Origin: Alphaproteobacteria bacterium | GTDB taxonomy: Bacteria; Pseudomonadota; Alphaproteobacteria; Micavibrionales; Micavibrionaceae | DNA: 14,645 nucleotides | NCBI GenBank assembly: GCA_030427765.1 | Contig: JAUICS010000006.1 | Span: forward strand, 1-14,645 | Direction: 5' to 3' | Shown: positions 8,256 through 14,645 of the stretch, in pieces | How positions within the stretch are numbered: the stretch's first letter is position 1 | Layout: each line of letters starts with the position of its first letter | Made by a program: the position numbers and the translations under genes | The notes under the pieces: generated by a model | Told to the model about the DNA's origin: nothing | The model's database searches: none | What the model saw: the letters and a program-made list of their open reading frames with translations, nothing else

Positions 8256-10496
8256 CTAGGTTATAATTGTGCCGTTATCTTCAAGTGTCTCTAAATCAGA
8301 CAAATCAACGGTCTTACCAAACGCCGCCAGCAGTTCGAAACTGTCACCGCCACCGTTTGTATCAATGAACAGATACGTGCTTTTCTTCGATGCCGTAAAC
8401 ATCAAGAAATCCTCGATTGCATCTTGTGTATCATCATAACCGGATAAAATATTGCTAATATCCAAATGGTCCTGATTAACGTTAAAGTCACCAATACCAT
8501 GCACACTTCCCGCAACATTAAAGACGTACGTATCACTCCCATTACCGCCAAACAGGCTGCTGCCGCTACCACCATCGATATTAAACATGTCGTCCCCGTT
8601 ATCGCCTACAATCGTTGTCTTATTGTATGACTGCACAGAAAACGTATCATTCCCGTTGCCGCCGGATACGCCGTTTTTCGACCCGATACCTACCGTAATA
8701 TCATCATTGCCGTCACCAGCAACCACCGAGATTTTGCTGCCTTCAATTGTAATCGTGTCATTACCCGCACCGGCATCTATACCGATCTTTCCGCCCGTGG
8801 CGATAATCGTATCATTCCCATTTCCGGTTAATATTGTAAGCTTGGAACCCGTTGCGTTTACCGTGTCACTGCCGCCTTCGGTTACAATCGCGCTTTTGCC
8901 GCCAAGGAACGTCACATCATCGCTGCCGCTATTTGTATAAATCTTGGACTTACTTCCGCTGGCATCCACGGTATCATCACCATCACCGCCCAGAATTGTA
9001 CTTTTACTGGCACCATTCGCGGTAATATCGTCATCGCCCGCACCGCCGGAAATATAGATTTTTGAACCCGCACCGGTAATCGTGTCGTCACCGTCTTCAC
9101 CATATAACTGGTCCTTGCTTCCGCCGCCGATCAATATATCATCGCCCGCACCTCCGTATAAAAGATCCTTTCCGCCGATACCTGTAATATTATCGCCGGA
9201 GAGACCACCATTGATGATTTCGCTTTTTCCTGTTCCTGTCAGACTAAGTGGCGCCAATGAATCTACATTCGGGTCAACCGCATAATAAAAGGATATAGTG
9301 GCCGACGAATATTTAACGCCGTTAAAATAGAAATTCTCGACCCCGCCAACAATATCGTATGCCGTGTTGTTGTTATACTGGATTGTAAACGTGCCACTCG
9401 TTTCCTCTATAAACGTATAATTGGAGATGGCATTTTCGTAGATAATGGCATCTGTACCGCTGCCGCCATTGTAAACATCATTACCGCCACTTGCGTAAAA
9501 CGTATCGTTCCCTTTCCCGCCGGAAATCGTGTTATTGGCCGTATTCCCGTATATCACATCATTGCCTTTGCCGCCGATGGCATTCTCGATAGTGGCACCA
9601 TAAGCAATCGCAATATTCTCGGTTTGACCGACGGAACTGTATGACCCATCAACCAGACTAATGATCATGTTACTACTGATATGCGCCCCGCTCAGTGTAT
9701 CTGTACCGCCGCCATCCCAGATTGTATAGGCGCGCCCGGATTGCAATGTATATGTTGTATCTCCGGCGTTATAATCCGTGTTGATACCATATACATTCTG
9801 TAATGCCTTAATGTCATACAGCATATAACTTTCTGCGTACAAACTGCCCCACGAACTAAAATCATACGCCATTACCGAATATTTCTCAGTGTTGGTTTCA
9901 CCGCTCAGACCCGCGGAAAATGTATGTTGAAGGCCAAGCGCATGACCAATTTCATGCAATAGAACAAAATAACCGTACGTTCCTTCATTCACATTTTGTG
10001 TATCGGATGCGTACATTCTGTTTGTCCAGACATCACCGCCGAATGATGACCATGACGGGTAATACGCCCACGCCCCTGCATCCGCCGTCAATGTTGCCTG
10101 ACCAAAACCGATATCGGTATCACCGTTGGAACCATTTGATAGGGAGAAAGATAGATTGGTGAATGTTTCAATTTCATTCAAAATCTGCACAGTGGCCGAT
10201 TTCATGCTGTTGGTAAATTTCTGGAAACCGGATGATTCATGCATATTGGATGAATAATACGACGGCGTACTGTTAAAAAACTGGTACTCAACAACCAGCT
10301 TTCCATTACTGTACTGGCCACCATTCGCATGGTTCCAGTAATTACCGCTTCCTAACAAACTGGCATAATTCGCACCAATTGGCGCGGAATCTATGGATTC
10401 ACCACCGATTTTTTGAGACTCGTCATTTGCGATCGCCGCACACGCGGCACATCCGCAACCTAAAGGACTATGTGTAACACTTGATGATAATGACAT
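8256..10496 (-). CDS. Secreted serralysin-like M10 metalloprotease with RTX repeats
   Basis: A 746-residue zinc endopeptidase. The catalytic domain (about residues 40-250) has HEIGHALGLQH with zinc ligands H181, H185 and H191 and general base E182. The Met-turn follows as SVMAYD with M209 and the serralysin Tyr Y211. Then DIKALQNVYGIN leads into the M10 C-terminal region and RTX calcium-binding nonapeptides such as GGKGNDVIYG. There is no classical signal peptide; such proteins leave by type I (ABC) secretion using an uncleaved C-terminal signal, here acidic and hydrophobic (DLETLEDNGTIIT at the very end). No transporter genes are nearby. The N-terminus holds C14, C16 and C19, the only cysteines in the protein, possibly a pro-segment. 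The ATG at 10496 has a fair AGGTTGGA-like site before it. A role in nutrition, predation or host tissue breakdown is plausible, but the substrate is unknown. Confidence 0.92.
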   Translation of the reverse strand: MSLSSSVTHSPLGCGCAACAAIANDESQKIGGESIDSAPIGANYASLLGSGNYWNHANGGQYSNGKLVVEYQFFNSTPSYYSSNMHESSGFQKFTNSMKSATVQILNEIETFTNLSFSLSNGSNGDTDIGFGQATLTADAGAWAYYPSWSSFGGDVWTNRMYASDTQNVNEGTYGYFVLLHEIGHALGLQHTFSAGLSGETNTEKYSVMAYDFSSWGSLYAESYMLYDIKALQNVYGINTDYNAGDTTYTLQSGRAYTIWDGGGTDTLSGAHISSNMIISLVDGSYSSVGQTENIAIAYGATIENAIGGKGNDVIYGNTANNTISGGKGNDTFYASGGNDVYNGGSGTDAIIYENAISNYTFIEETSGTFTIQYNNNTAYDIVGGVENFYFNGVKYSSATISFYYAVDPNVDSLAPLSLTGTGKSEIINGGLSGDNITGIGGKDLLYGGAGDDILIGGGSKDQLYGEDGDDTITGAGSKIYISGGAGDDDITANGASKSTILGGDGDDTVDASGSKSKIYTNSGSDDVTFLGGKSAIVTEGGSDTVNATGSKLTILTGNGNDTIIATGGKIGIDAGAGNDTITIEGSKISVVAGDGNDDITVGIGSKNGVSGGNGNDTFSVQSYNKTTIVGDNGDDMFNIDGGSGSSLFGGNGSDTYVFNVAGSVHGIGDFNVNQDHLDISNILSGYDDTQDAIEDFLMFTASKKSTYLFIDTNGGGDSFELLAAFGKTVDLSDLETLEDNGTIIT
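8582..9240 (-). repeat. Alternating RTX array: calcium turns interleaved with G-S/G-K turns
   Basis: This part of the protease gene encodes about twelve tandem units of 18 or 19 residues. Each unit pairs a normal RTX nonapeptide (for example TGNGNDTII or AGAGNDTIT) with a second one in which the calcium ligands are gone and a Lys sits at a fixed place (GSKLTIL, GGKIGID, GSKISVV, GASKSTIL). The nine clearest Lys turns fall at about 8662-9128; weaker ones flank them on both sides. Ordinary RTX arrays repeat GGxGxDxUx on both turns of the beta-roll. The repeat is read directly from the protein; its structural meaning is inference. Confidence 0.85.
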
Positions 10497-10679
10497 GTTT
10501 CCAACCTGTATTCAGTTTGCCATATAAGTATTGATATGTCGTTAAAATTGTTATTTTTCAAGGACTCTGGCGTAATTTAAGAAAAAACAAGAATAAACAA
10601 ATGGTTATGTCAGATCGCCTTGCAAACATCTAGAAAACCATCTAATAAATAGTTGAAACAAGTTTTTGAAGAAACCGTT
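10497..10679. promoter_or_regulatory. Divergent intergenic region between the protease gene and argS
   Basis: These 183 AT-rich bases must contain the promoters for both divergent genes. On the minus strand an AGGTTGGA-like ribosome site lies just before the protease ATG. On the plus strand the argS ATG at 10680 has only a weak GAAGA. I found no promoter pair with both good hexamers and good spacing, no clear operator palindrome and no small gene, so no individual site is called. Confidence 0.4.
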
Positions 10680-12452
10680 ATGCTGTCATTAAAAGAAGAA
10701 CTATCCAATGTATTCGGCGATGCATTTGAATCCATTGATTTACCGCGTGAATTGGGCCTTGTAAGGCTTTCTGACCGGCCTGATTTAGCCCAGTTCCAGT
10801 GTAATGGCGCGATGGCCGCCGCAAAGGTTGCAAAGAAGGCACCGCGCGACATTGCATCGTCTATCGTAGAAAAACTGAAAAATCATACGGTTATCAGCAA
10901 TCTGGATATTGCCGGACCCGGTTTTATTAACATCCACATAAATGACCGGCTACTTTCAAAAACCCTTACACATATGATGACAGATGAACGGGCGGGCGCA
11001 AAAACATACGGATCATTAGACGACACAATTGTACTCGATTATGGTGGACCAAACGCCGCAAAAGCAATGCATGTCGGGCATTTACGTCCAACGATAATCG
11101 GCGACTGTGTAAAACGATTATGCGCATTTGCAGGTTACAATGCGCTCGGGGATGTTCATATGGGTGATTGGGGCCTGCCAATTGGACAGATTATTACATA
11201 TCTGAAACACGAACATCCTGATTGGCCATATTTTGATGAGGCCTATTCAGGCGAATATCCAGCCGAACCACCATTTTCATTTACCGAACTGGAAACAATT
11301 TATCCGGCCGCATCGGCAAAATGCAAAGACAATAAAGACTTCTTGGAAGAAGCCCGTCTGGCCACGGCCGACCTGCAAAACGGACGTGCGGGATATATCG
11401 CCATGTGGAAACATATCATGACCCTGTCAAAGGCGGATATGAAACGCAATTTTGACTCCCTTGATGTTACATTTGATCTTTGGAAGGGTGAGGCCGATGT
11501 CGCGGCAATCATTCCTGACGTTGAACAGGATTTGAAAGACAAGTCGATCCTTGCGGAAAGTGATGGCGCACACATCATTCACGTGAAACGTGACGATGAC
11601 CAAAAAGAAATGCCGCCCCTGATGTTCTACAAATCCGATGGTGCGGTAACTTACGGCACAACCGATTTGGCAACTATCTACGACCGTATCAAAACACACG
11701 ATAACATCACACACATCATTTACATTACCGATAAACGGCAAAGCCTGCATTTCGAGCAGTTATTCCGCGCATCCGGAATGGCAGGTTATACGGATAATAT
11801 TTCCCTGAAACACATTGGTTTCGGTACACTGAACGGCCCCGACGGAAAACCGTTTAAAACGCGTGAGGGCGGTATTATGCGCCTTGATACAATGGTAAAA
11901 AACGCACGTGAAAAAGCCCAAAACAGATTATCCGAAGCCGATCTGGCACAGGATTTCCCGGATGAGGAAAAAGAAAATATCGCCCGTTGTGTGGCACTGG
12001 CATCCTTAAAATTTGCCGATTTGATCAACCAGTCCCATGTTGATTACATCTTCAATCTTGATCAAATGACACGTTTTGAAGGAAAAACGGGGCCGTACTT
12101 ACTATATCAGGCCGTACGTATCCAATCCCTGATGCGCAAGTCAAAAGACCAGAATATAAGCACCGGTGATACGGTTAATATATCAAACGAAAACGACCGT
12201 GAACTTGGCCTTGTTATTACCGAATTCCCCGATGTATTTGAACAGACATACACAAATCTTAGCCCGCACGTTATGTGCGAGTACGGATACAAACTTGCAT
12301 CATCGTTCAGTAAGTTTTACGCGGCCTGCCATATATTGTCGGAGGAGGATGAGAAACTACGCAACTCGCGTTTGGCACTGTGCAAGCTTACACATAAAAT
12401 ACTATTGCATATCCTTGGTTTGCTTGGCATTCCTGTGCCAGAAAGAATGTAG
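10680..12452 (+). CDS. argS: Arginyl-tRNA synthetase
   Basis: A class I aminoacyl-tRNA synthetase that charges tRNA-Arg with arginine using ATP in the cytoplasm. Numbered from the ATG at 10680 (590 residues), it has the N-terminal ArgRS domain (about 1-90, ending near AGPGFINIHI), the HIGH motif as H131-V-G-H134 in AMHVGHLRPTIIGD, and the Rossmann core. The KMSKS region appears as KPFKTREGG at 390-398, the usual relaxed form for many ArgRS. The C-terminal DALR anticodon-binding domain contains FYAACHIL near the end. An in-frame TTG at 10653 would add nine residues but has no better ribosome site, so I prefer the ATG. It is an essential housekeeping gene, transcribed away from the protease gene, and ends six bases from the convergent coupling-protein gene. 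Confidence 0.95.
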   Translation: MLSLKEELSNVFGDAFESIDLPRELGLVRLSDRPDLAQFQCNGAMAAAKVAKKAPRDIASSIVEKLKNHTVISNLDIAGPGFINIHINDRLLSKTLTHMMTDERAGAKTYGSLDDTIVLDYGGPNAAKAMHVGHLRPTIIGDCVKRLCAFAGYNALGDVHMGDWGLPIGQIITYLKHEHPDWPYFDEAYSGEYPAEPPFSFTELETIYPAASAKCKDNKDFLEEARLATADLQNGRAGYIAMWKHIMTLSKADMKRNFDSLDVTFDLWKGEADVAAIIPDVEQDLKDKSILAESDGAHIIHVKRDDDQKEMPPLMFYKSDGAVTYGTTDLATIYDRIKTHDNITHIIYITDKRQSLHFEQLFRASGMAGYTDNISLKHIGFGTLNGPDGKPFKTREGGIMRLDTMVKNAREKAQNRLSEADLAQDFPDEEKENIARCVALASLKFADLINQSHVDYIFNLDQMTRFEGKTGPYLLYQAVRIQSLMRKSKDQNISTGDTVNISNENDRELGLVITEFPDVFEQTYTNLSPHVMCEYGYKLASSFSKFYAACHILSEEDEKLRNSRLALCKLTHKILLHILGLLGIPVPERM

Positions 12453-12470
12453 CCGCGTTTACTCCGCGGC
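12452..12470. terminator. Small GC hairpin spanning the convergent stop codons
   Basis: GCCGCG (12452-12457) and CGCGGC (12465-12470) form a perfect six-pair stem with a seven-base loop. It begins at the last base of the argS stop and covers the stop codon of the convergent coupling-protein gene. There is no T-run on either side, so intrinsic termination would be inefficient. It could limit read-through between two genes only six bases apart, or be chance in GC-rich coding DNA. Confidence 0.3.
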
Positions 12471-14645
12471 CGTGACGATATCATCCTTATCGTCTTGTTT
12501 TTCGGTATTCTTAAAGATTGATTTCCGCACATCATTAGCGGCCGACGCAATCGTGTCACGCACCGTATCATCAAGTTTCGGCGTATCCCCCGCCATATCT
12601 TTATAACTGGCCGGTTTATCTGCCGTCTCAGGAGACGCTGCCGCTGGCGTCGTTGCCACTTGCGGCGTTGCAGCGACTGGCGCTGCTGGAGGTGTTTCGG
12701 CAGGTGCTGCAGCGGTAGATGGAGGACTGTCCCCTGATCCAAAGAATGACATTGGCCCACCTGCCCCCTGTTGTTGTGCGGCAGGCGGTGCGGCCGGAGC
12801 TTGCGTAGCCTGCGAAACTGGCGAGGCCGGCGCCTGAGGAATTGGTGCCTGATGAATTGGTGATTGCGTCGCTGCTGGGGCTGCTGGCGCTGTCGGTTGT
12901 TGTCCGCCACCGGCGGCGCCTTGGGCTTCGGCCGGCTTGTCCGGCACTTCAATAGGATTACTTAACGCAAATACCGACCCGACAGCGGCAATCCCCTGCT
13001 CAACAACATCTTGAGTCATGCCTTTGGCCTTTTGCAGACCCTTTAATAACGCCATAATTTCTTCGGATGGCTCCGTAACGGCATTTTCGGATTCCGCAGT
13101 CCAGTTTTTCTTCACCAATTTATCGCGGATATTACGGATATTATCCTTATGCTTCATAATGCCTTCATCAACCGTACTAATGTCGATGTAGCGCGTCACA
13201 CGCATGGCCTTCGCATGCGGGATGCCCAGATAGAAAATCCGTACGTCGTGGATTTTGTTACCTTGATAGGCCATTGTGGCCTCACCCTCTTTTTGGTCTT
13301 TCAAACTATCATACGTCGCACGGTACCGTTTCTCGATCTTCGCTTCTTTCGTATCCTGATAACTGTATGAAGTTCTTTGGAAACCTGACACTTCGTGGAA
13401 GTAACCTTCACCGACCGTATCAAGGAAGTATTGGCGCGTTTCACCCGGGTCTTCGAGTTTACCGAATAAGTTAATGTTACAGTTCGCGGTGATGGACTTG
13501 GCTTCTTCCTTCACCTTCTTCTCCATCGCGTGCAAATCCTGCGCGGCAAAGACAAGACAGAAACCAAGGGAACGGGCCTGGGCGGCCATAACCGCCATAC
13601 CTTCGGCGATATAGTAACCAACCTCATCGAAAATCGTAATAAATGGCGTATTGGATACGGACGGCTTGTTATCAATAACCTTCGCCTGATCCCCTTCCAC
13701 CTCGGCACCAAGTGTCGCACCCATCATACCTTTAATGGTCGCGGCCACAATTTTACCAAGGTTCCCAACTTCGTCATCGGATTTTTCAAGGGCCGGAATA
13801 AGCACGACCAGAATACGCCGGTTCAAAACAACATCGGTCATATCCACATCGGCGAACTGGTCATCGAAGATGTAACCGTATTCATCCCCAAGGGATTGTA
13901 ACGAACGCGTAAGCTGCATGCTTAGATAGCCGTGTTGCTGGAACGGTACTTCGGTGTTTGCCATCGGCTGGTCCGGTCCCGGCGGTTTCGGCTTACCGTT
14001 ATCGTCAAACGCCTCATCGACATAACCCGGAAGTGTATCCAGATAACCGCGCACACCTTCACGAATATGGTCGGGAAGTGTTTGATTACGCGAGAGTTCA
14101 ATAATTTTATTCAAAAGCAGGTACACACGTACACGGCTAACCGTAAGTGGAATTTGCTGGTAATCCCGCATATACGTCAATGCCGGCATCAACACCGCGA
14201 CAAGGGCAACCGCACGTTCTTTCCACATCACGTTATCCCCTTCCGCCGACGGCATCAAACTGGTCAGAAGGTTTGTCAGAAAGGACGCAGAACCTGTTGC
14301 AAACGGGTTCATGGTATTCGACGGTGCCTTAATATCGGAGTTCGCCGTCATGTAGTTCAAAACAAGCAAATCATCATCCCGACCAAAACGCCGCACAAGC
14401 GACGATAAAGATGACCAAAGATCGGTATCCGCCTTACCATCCGTATAGATAAAACCGGATCCCCAAGCGAGCGCATTGGATGAAATGGATTTCAGCCCCT
14501 CCGTCTTACCAGAACCGGTCGTACCAAGGTAAAGTATGTGTGTTCGGGCATCGGAGTTTGTAAACCATATTTCCTCATCCGTATGTTTCTGATTACCAAG
14601 ATACATAATACCGTCTGCAATTCCATCGCGTCCTGGCCCTTCGTT
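12459..14645 (-). CDS. dotL: DotL/IcmO-like type IVB coupling ATPase (5' end outside window)
   Basis: VirD4-class ATPases dock substrates at the inner-membrane entrance of type IV secretion systems. Numbered from an internal Met at 14606, the protein shows TNSDARTHILYLGTTGSGKTE with Walker A Lys at 34. The IYTDGKADTDLWSSL segment follows, then a Walker B in TIFDEVGYY (about 13618-13645) and the AAQDLHAM motif. The TNSDARTH block before Walker A is typical of DotL/IcmO and IncI TrbC rather than of plain TraG/VirD4. The frame stays open from 14606 to 14645 with fitting residues (GPGRDGIADGIMYLG), so the true start and the membrane helices lie beyond the right edge. The tail (about residues 550-715) is Pro/Ala/Gln-rich and ends in an acidic helix; in Legionella the DotL C-terminus binds the IcmS/IcmW adaptors, but similarity there is not visible. 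The rest of the secretion system is not in the window. Confidence 0.88.
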   Translation of the reverse strand, partial: NEGPGRDGIADGIMYLGNQKHTDEEIWFTNSDARTHILYLGTTGSGKTEGLKSISSNALAWGSGFIYTDGKADTDLWSSLSSLVRRFGRDDDLLVLNYMTANSDIKAPSNTMNPFATGSASFLTNLLTSLMPSAEGDNVMWKERAVALVAVLMPALTYMRDYQQIPLTVSRVRVYLLLNKIIELSRNQTLPDHIREGVRGYLDTLPGYVDEAFDDNGKPKPPGPDQPMANTEVPFQQHGYLSMQLTRSLQSLGDEYGYIFDDQFADVDMTDVVLNRRILVVLIPALEKSDDEVGNLGKIVAATIKGMMGATLGAEVEGDQAKVIDNKPSVSNTPFITIFDEVGYYIAEGMAVMAAQARSLGFCLVFAAQDLHAMEKKVKEEAKSITANCNINLFGKLEDPGETRQYFLDTVGEGYFHEVSGFQRTSYSYQDTKEAKIEKRYRATYDSLKDQKEGEATMAYQGNKIHDVRIFYLGIPHAKAMRVTRYIDISTVDEGIMKHKDNIRNIRDKLVKKNWTAESENAVTEPSEEIMALLKGLQKAKGMTQDVVEQGIAAVGSVFALSNPIEVPDKPAEAQGAAGGGQQPTAPAAPAATQSPIHQAPIPQAPASPVSQATQAPAAPPAAQQQGAGGPMSFFGSGDSPPSTAAAPAETPPAAPVAATPQVATTPAAASPETADKPASYKDMAGDTPKLDDTVRDTIASAANDVRKSIFKNTEKQDDKDDIVTAAE
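12607..12945 (-). repeat. Low-complexity Pro/Ala/Gln-rich coding tract of the coupling protein
   Basis: About 113 codons for a disordered linker dominated by Pro, Ala, Gln, Thr and Ser, with short reiterations such as APAAPAAT, HQAPIPQAPAS and AAPAETPPAAP. The DNA is richer in G and C than its surroundings and full of GCTG/GCGG-like reiterations, so length variation between strains is likely. It separates the ATPase domain from a charged C-terminal segment (KLDDTVRDTIASAANDVRKS onward) that may be the functional end. Confidence 0.7.

Noticed and set aside
8587..8940. Open plus-strand frame opposite the protease repeats
   Set aside because: It is a Ser/Pro-rich antisense reflection of the Gly/Asp repeat codons, with no ribosome site; not a gene.
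11841..11873. Apparent loss of the KMSKS motif in arginyl-tRNA synthetase
   Set aside because: Many bacterial ArgRS have a relaxed KMSKS region; KPFKTREGG fits that group and the HVGH motif and DALR domain are intact, so this is not evidence of inactivation.
12317..12952. Arg/Gln-rich minus-strand frame inside the coupling-protein tail
   Set aside because: It is an alternate-frame reading of the repetitive Pro/Ala/Gln tract; composition is unnatural and the main frame is clearly the coding one.
1..14645. CRISPR arrays, tRNA or rRNA genes, insertion sequences, riboswitches
   Set aside because: I saw no direct-repeat/spacer pattern, cloverleaf, transposase gene, terminal inverted repeats or structured leader on either strand.

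Overview
The window most resembles a chromosome segment of a motile, flagellated alphaproteobacterium. The evidence is a FliM with an acidic N-terminal extension, a small membrane/coiled-coil protein of the DUF6468 type abutting fliM, a MotE-type protein, a CheZ next to a single-domain CheY, and a type IVB-style (DotL/IcmO/TrbC-like) coupling ATPase. Base composition is moderate, with AT-rich intergenic gaps. A relative of the Micavibrionales or Rhodospirillales would fit, but this placement is inferred from gene content and recalled protein style, not from a search.

Positions 1-8251 (+) hold eight co-directional genes for flagellar rotation and its control: fliM (switch), a DUF6468-like membrane protein, motE, cheY, cheZ, a MotB-like paralogue without the ion-carrying Asp, motB, and a 1017-residue exported AMIN-like/TPR protein. 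Several junctions overlap or nearly touch: TAATG at fliM/DUF6468, ATGA at the MotB-like gene/motB, and 19 bp after motB. The one sizeable internal gap is 194 AT-rich bases before cheY, which begins with GTG behind the best Shine-Dalgarno in the segment. It probably carries a promoter. The set can be read as one module: CheY-P binds FliM, CheZ removes the signal, MotB is the stator peg, and MotE, the MotB-like protein and the TPR protein are probable stator or periplasmic accessories. MotA is not in the window.

Positions 8256-10496 (-) encode a secreted serralysin-type (M10) zinc metalloprotease with an RTX C-terminal half, presumably exported by a type I system encoded elsewhere. Its later RTX section is unusual: ordinary calcium nonapeptides alternate with nonapeptides carrying a G-S/G-K turn, about twelve times, at an 18-19-residue period.

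Positions 10497-10679 are the divergent intergenic region between the protease gene and argS (10680-12452, +). argS is a housekeeping arginyl-tRNA synthetase with no evident link to its neighbours.

Positions 12459-14645 (-) hold the C-terminal 728 residues of a DotL/IcmO-like coupling ATPase with a long Pro/Ala/Gln-rich tail. Its frame is open through the right edge, so its 5' end lies outside. It hints at a Dot/Icm-like or conjugative type IVB apparatus beyond the right edge.

The best candidates for new biology are the half-calcium, half-lysine RTX array, the motor accessory set around motB, and the near-identical CheY-binding-type peptides at the FliM N-terminus and CheZ C-terminus.
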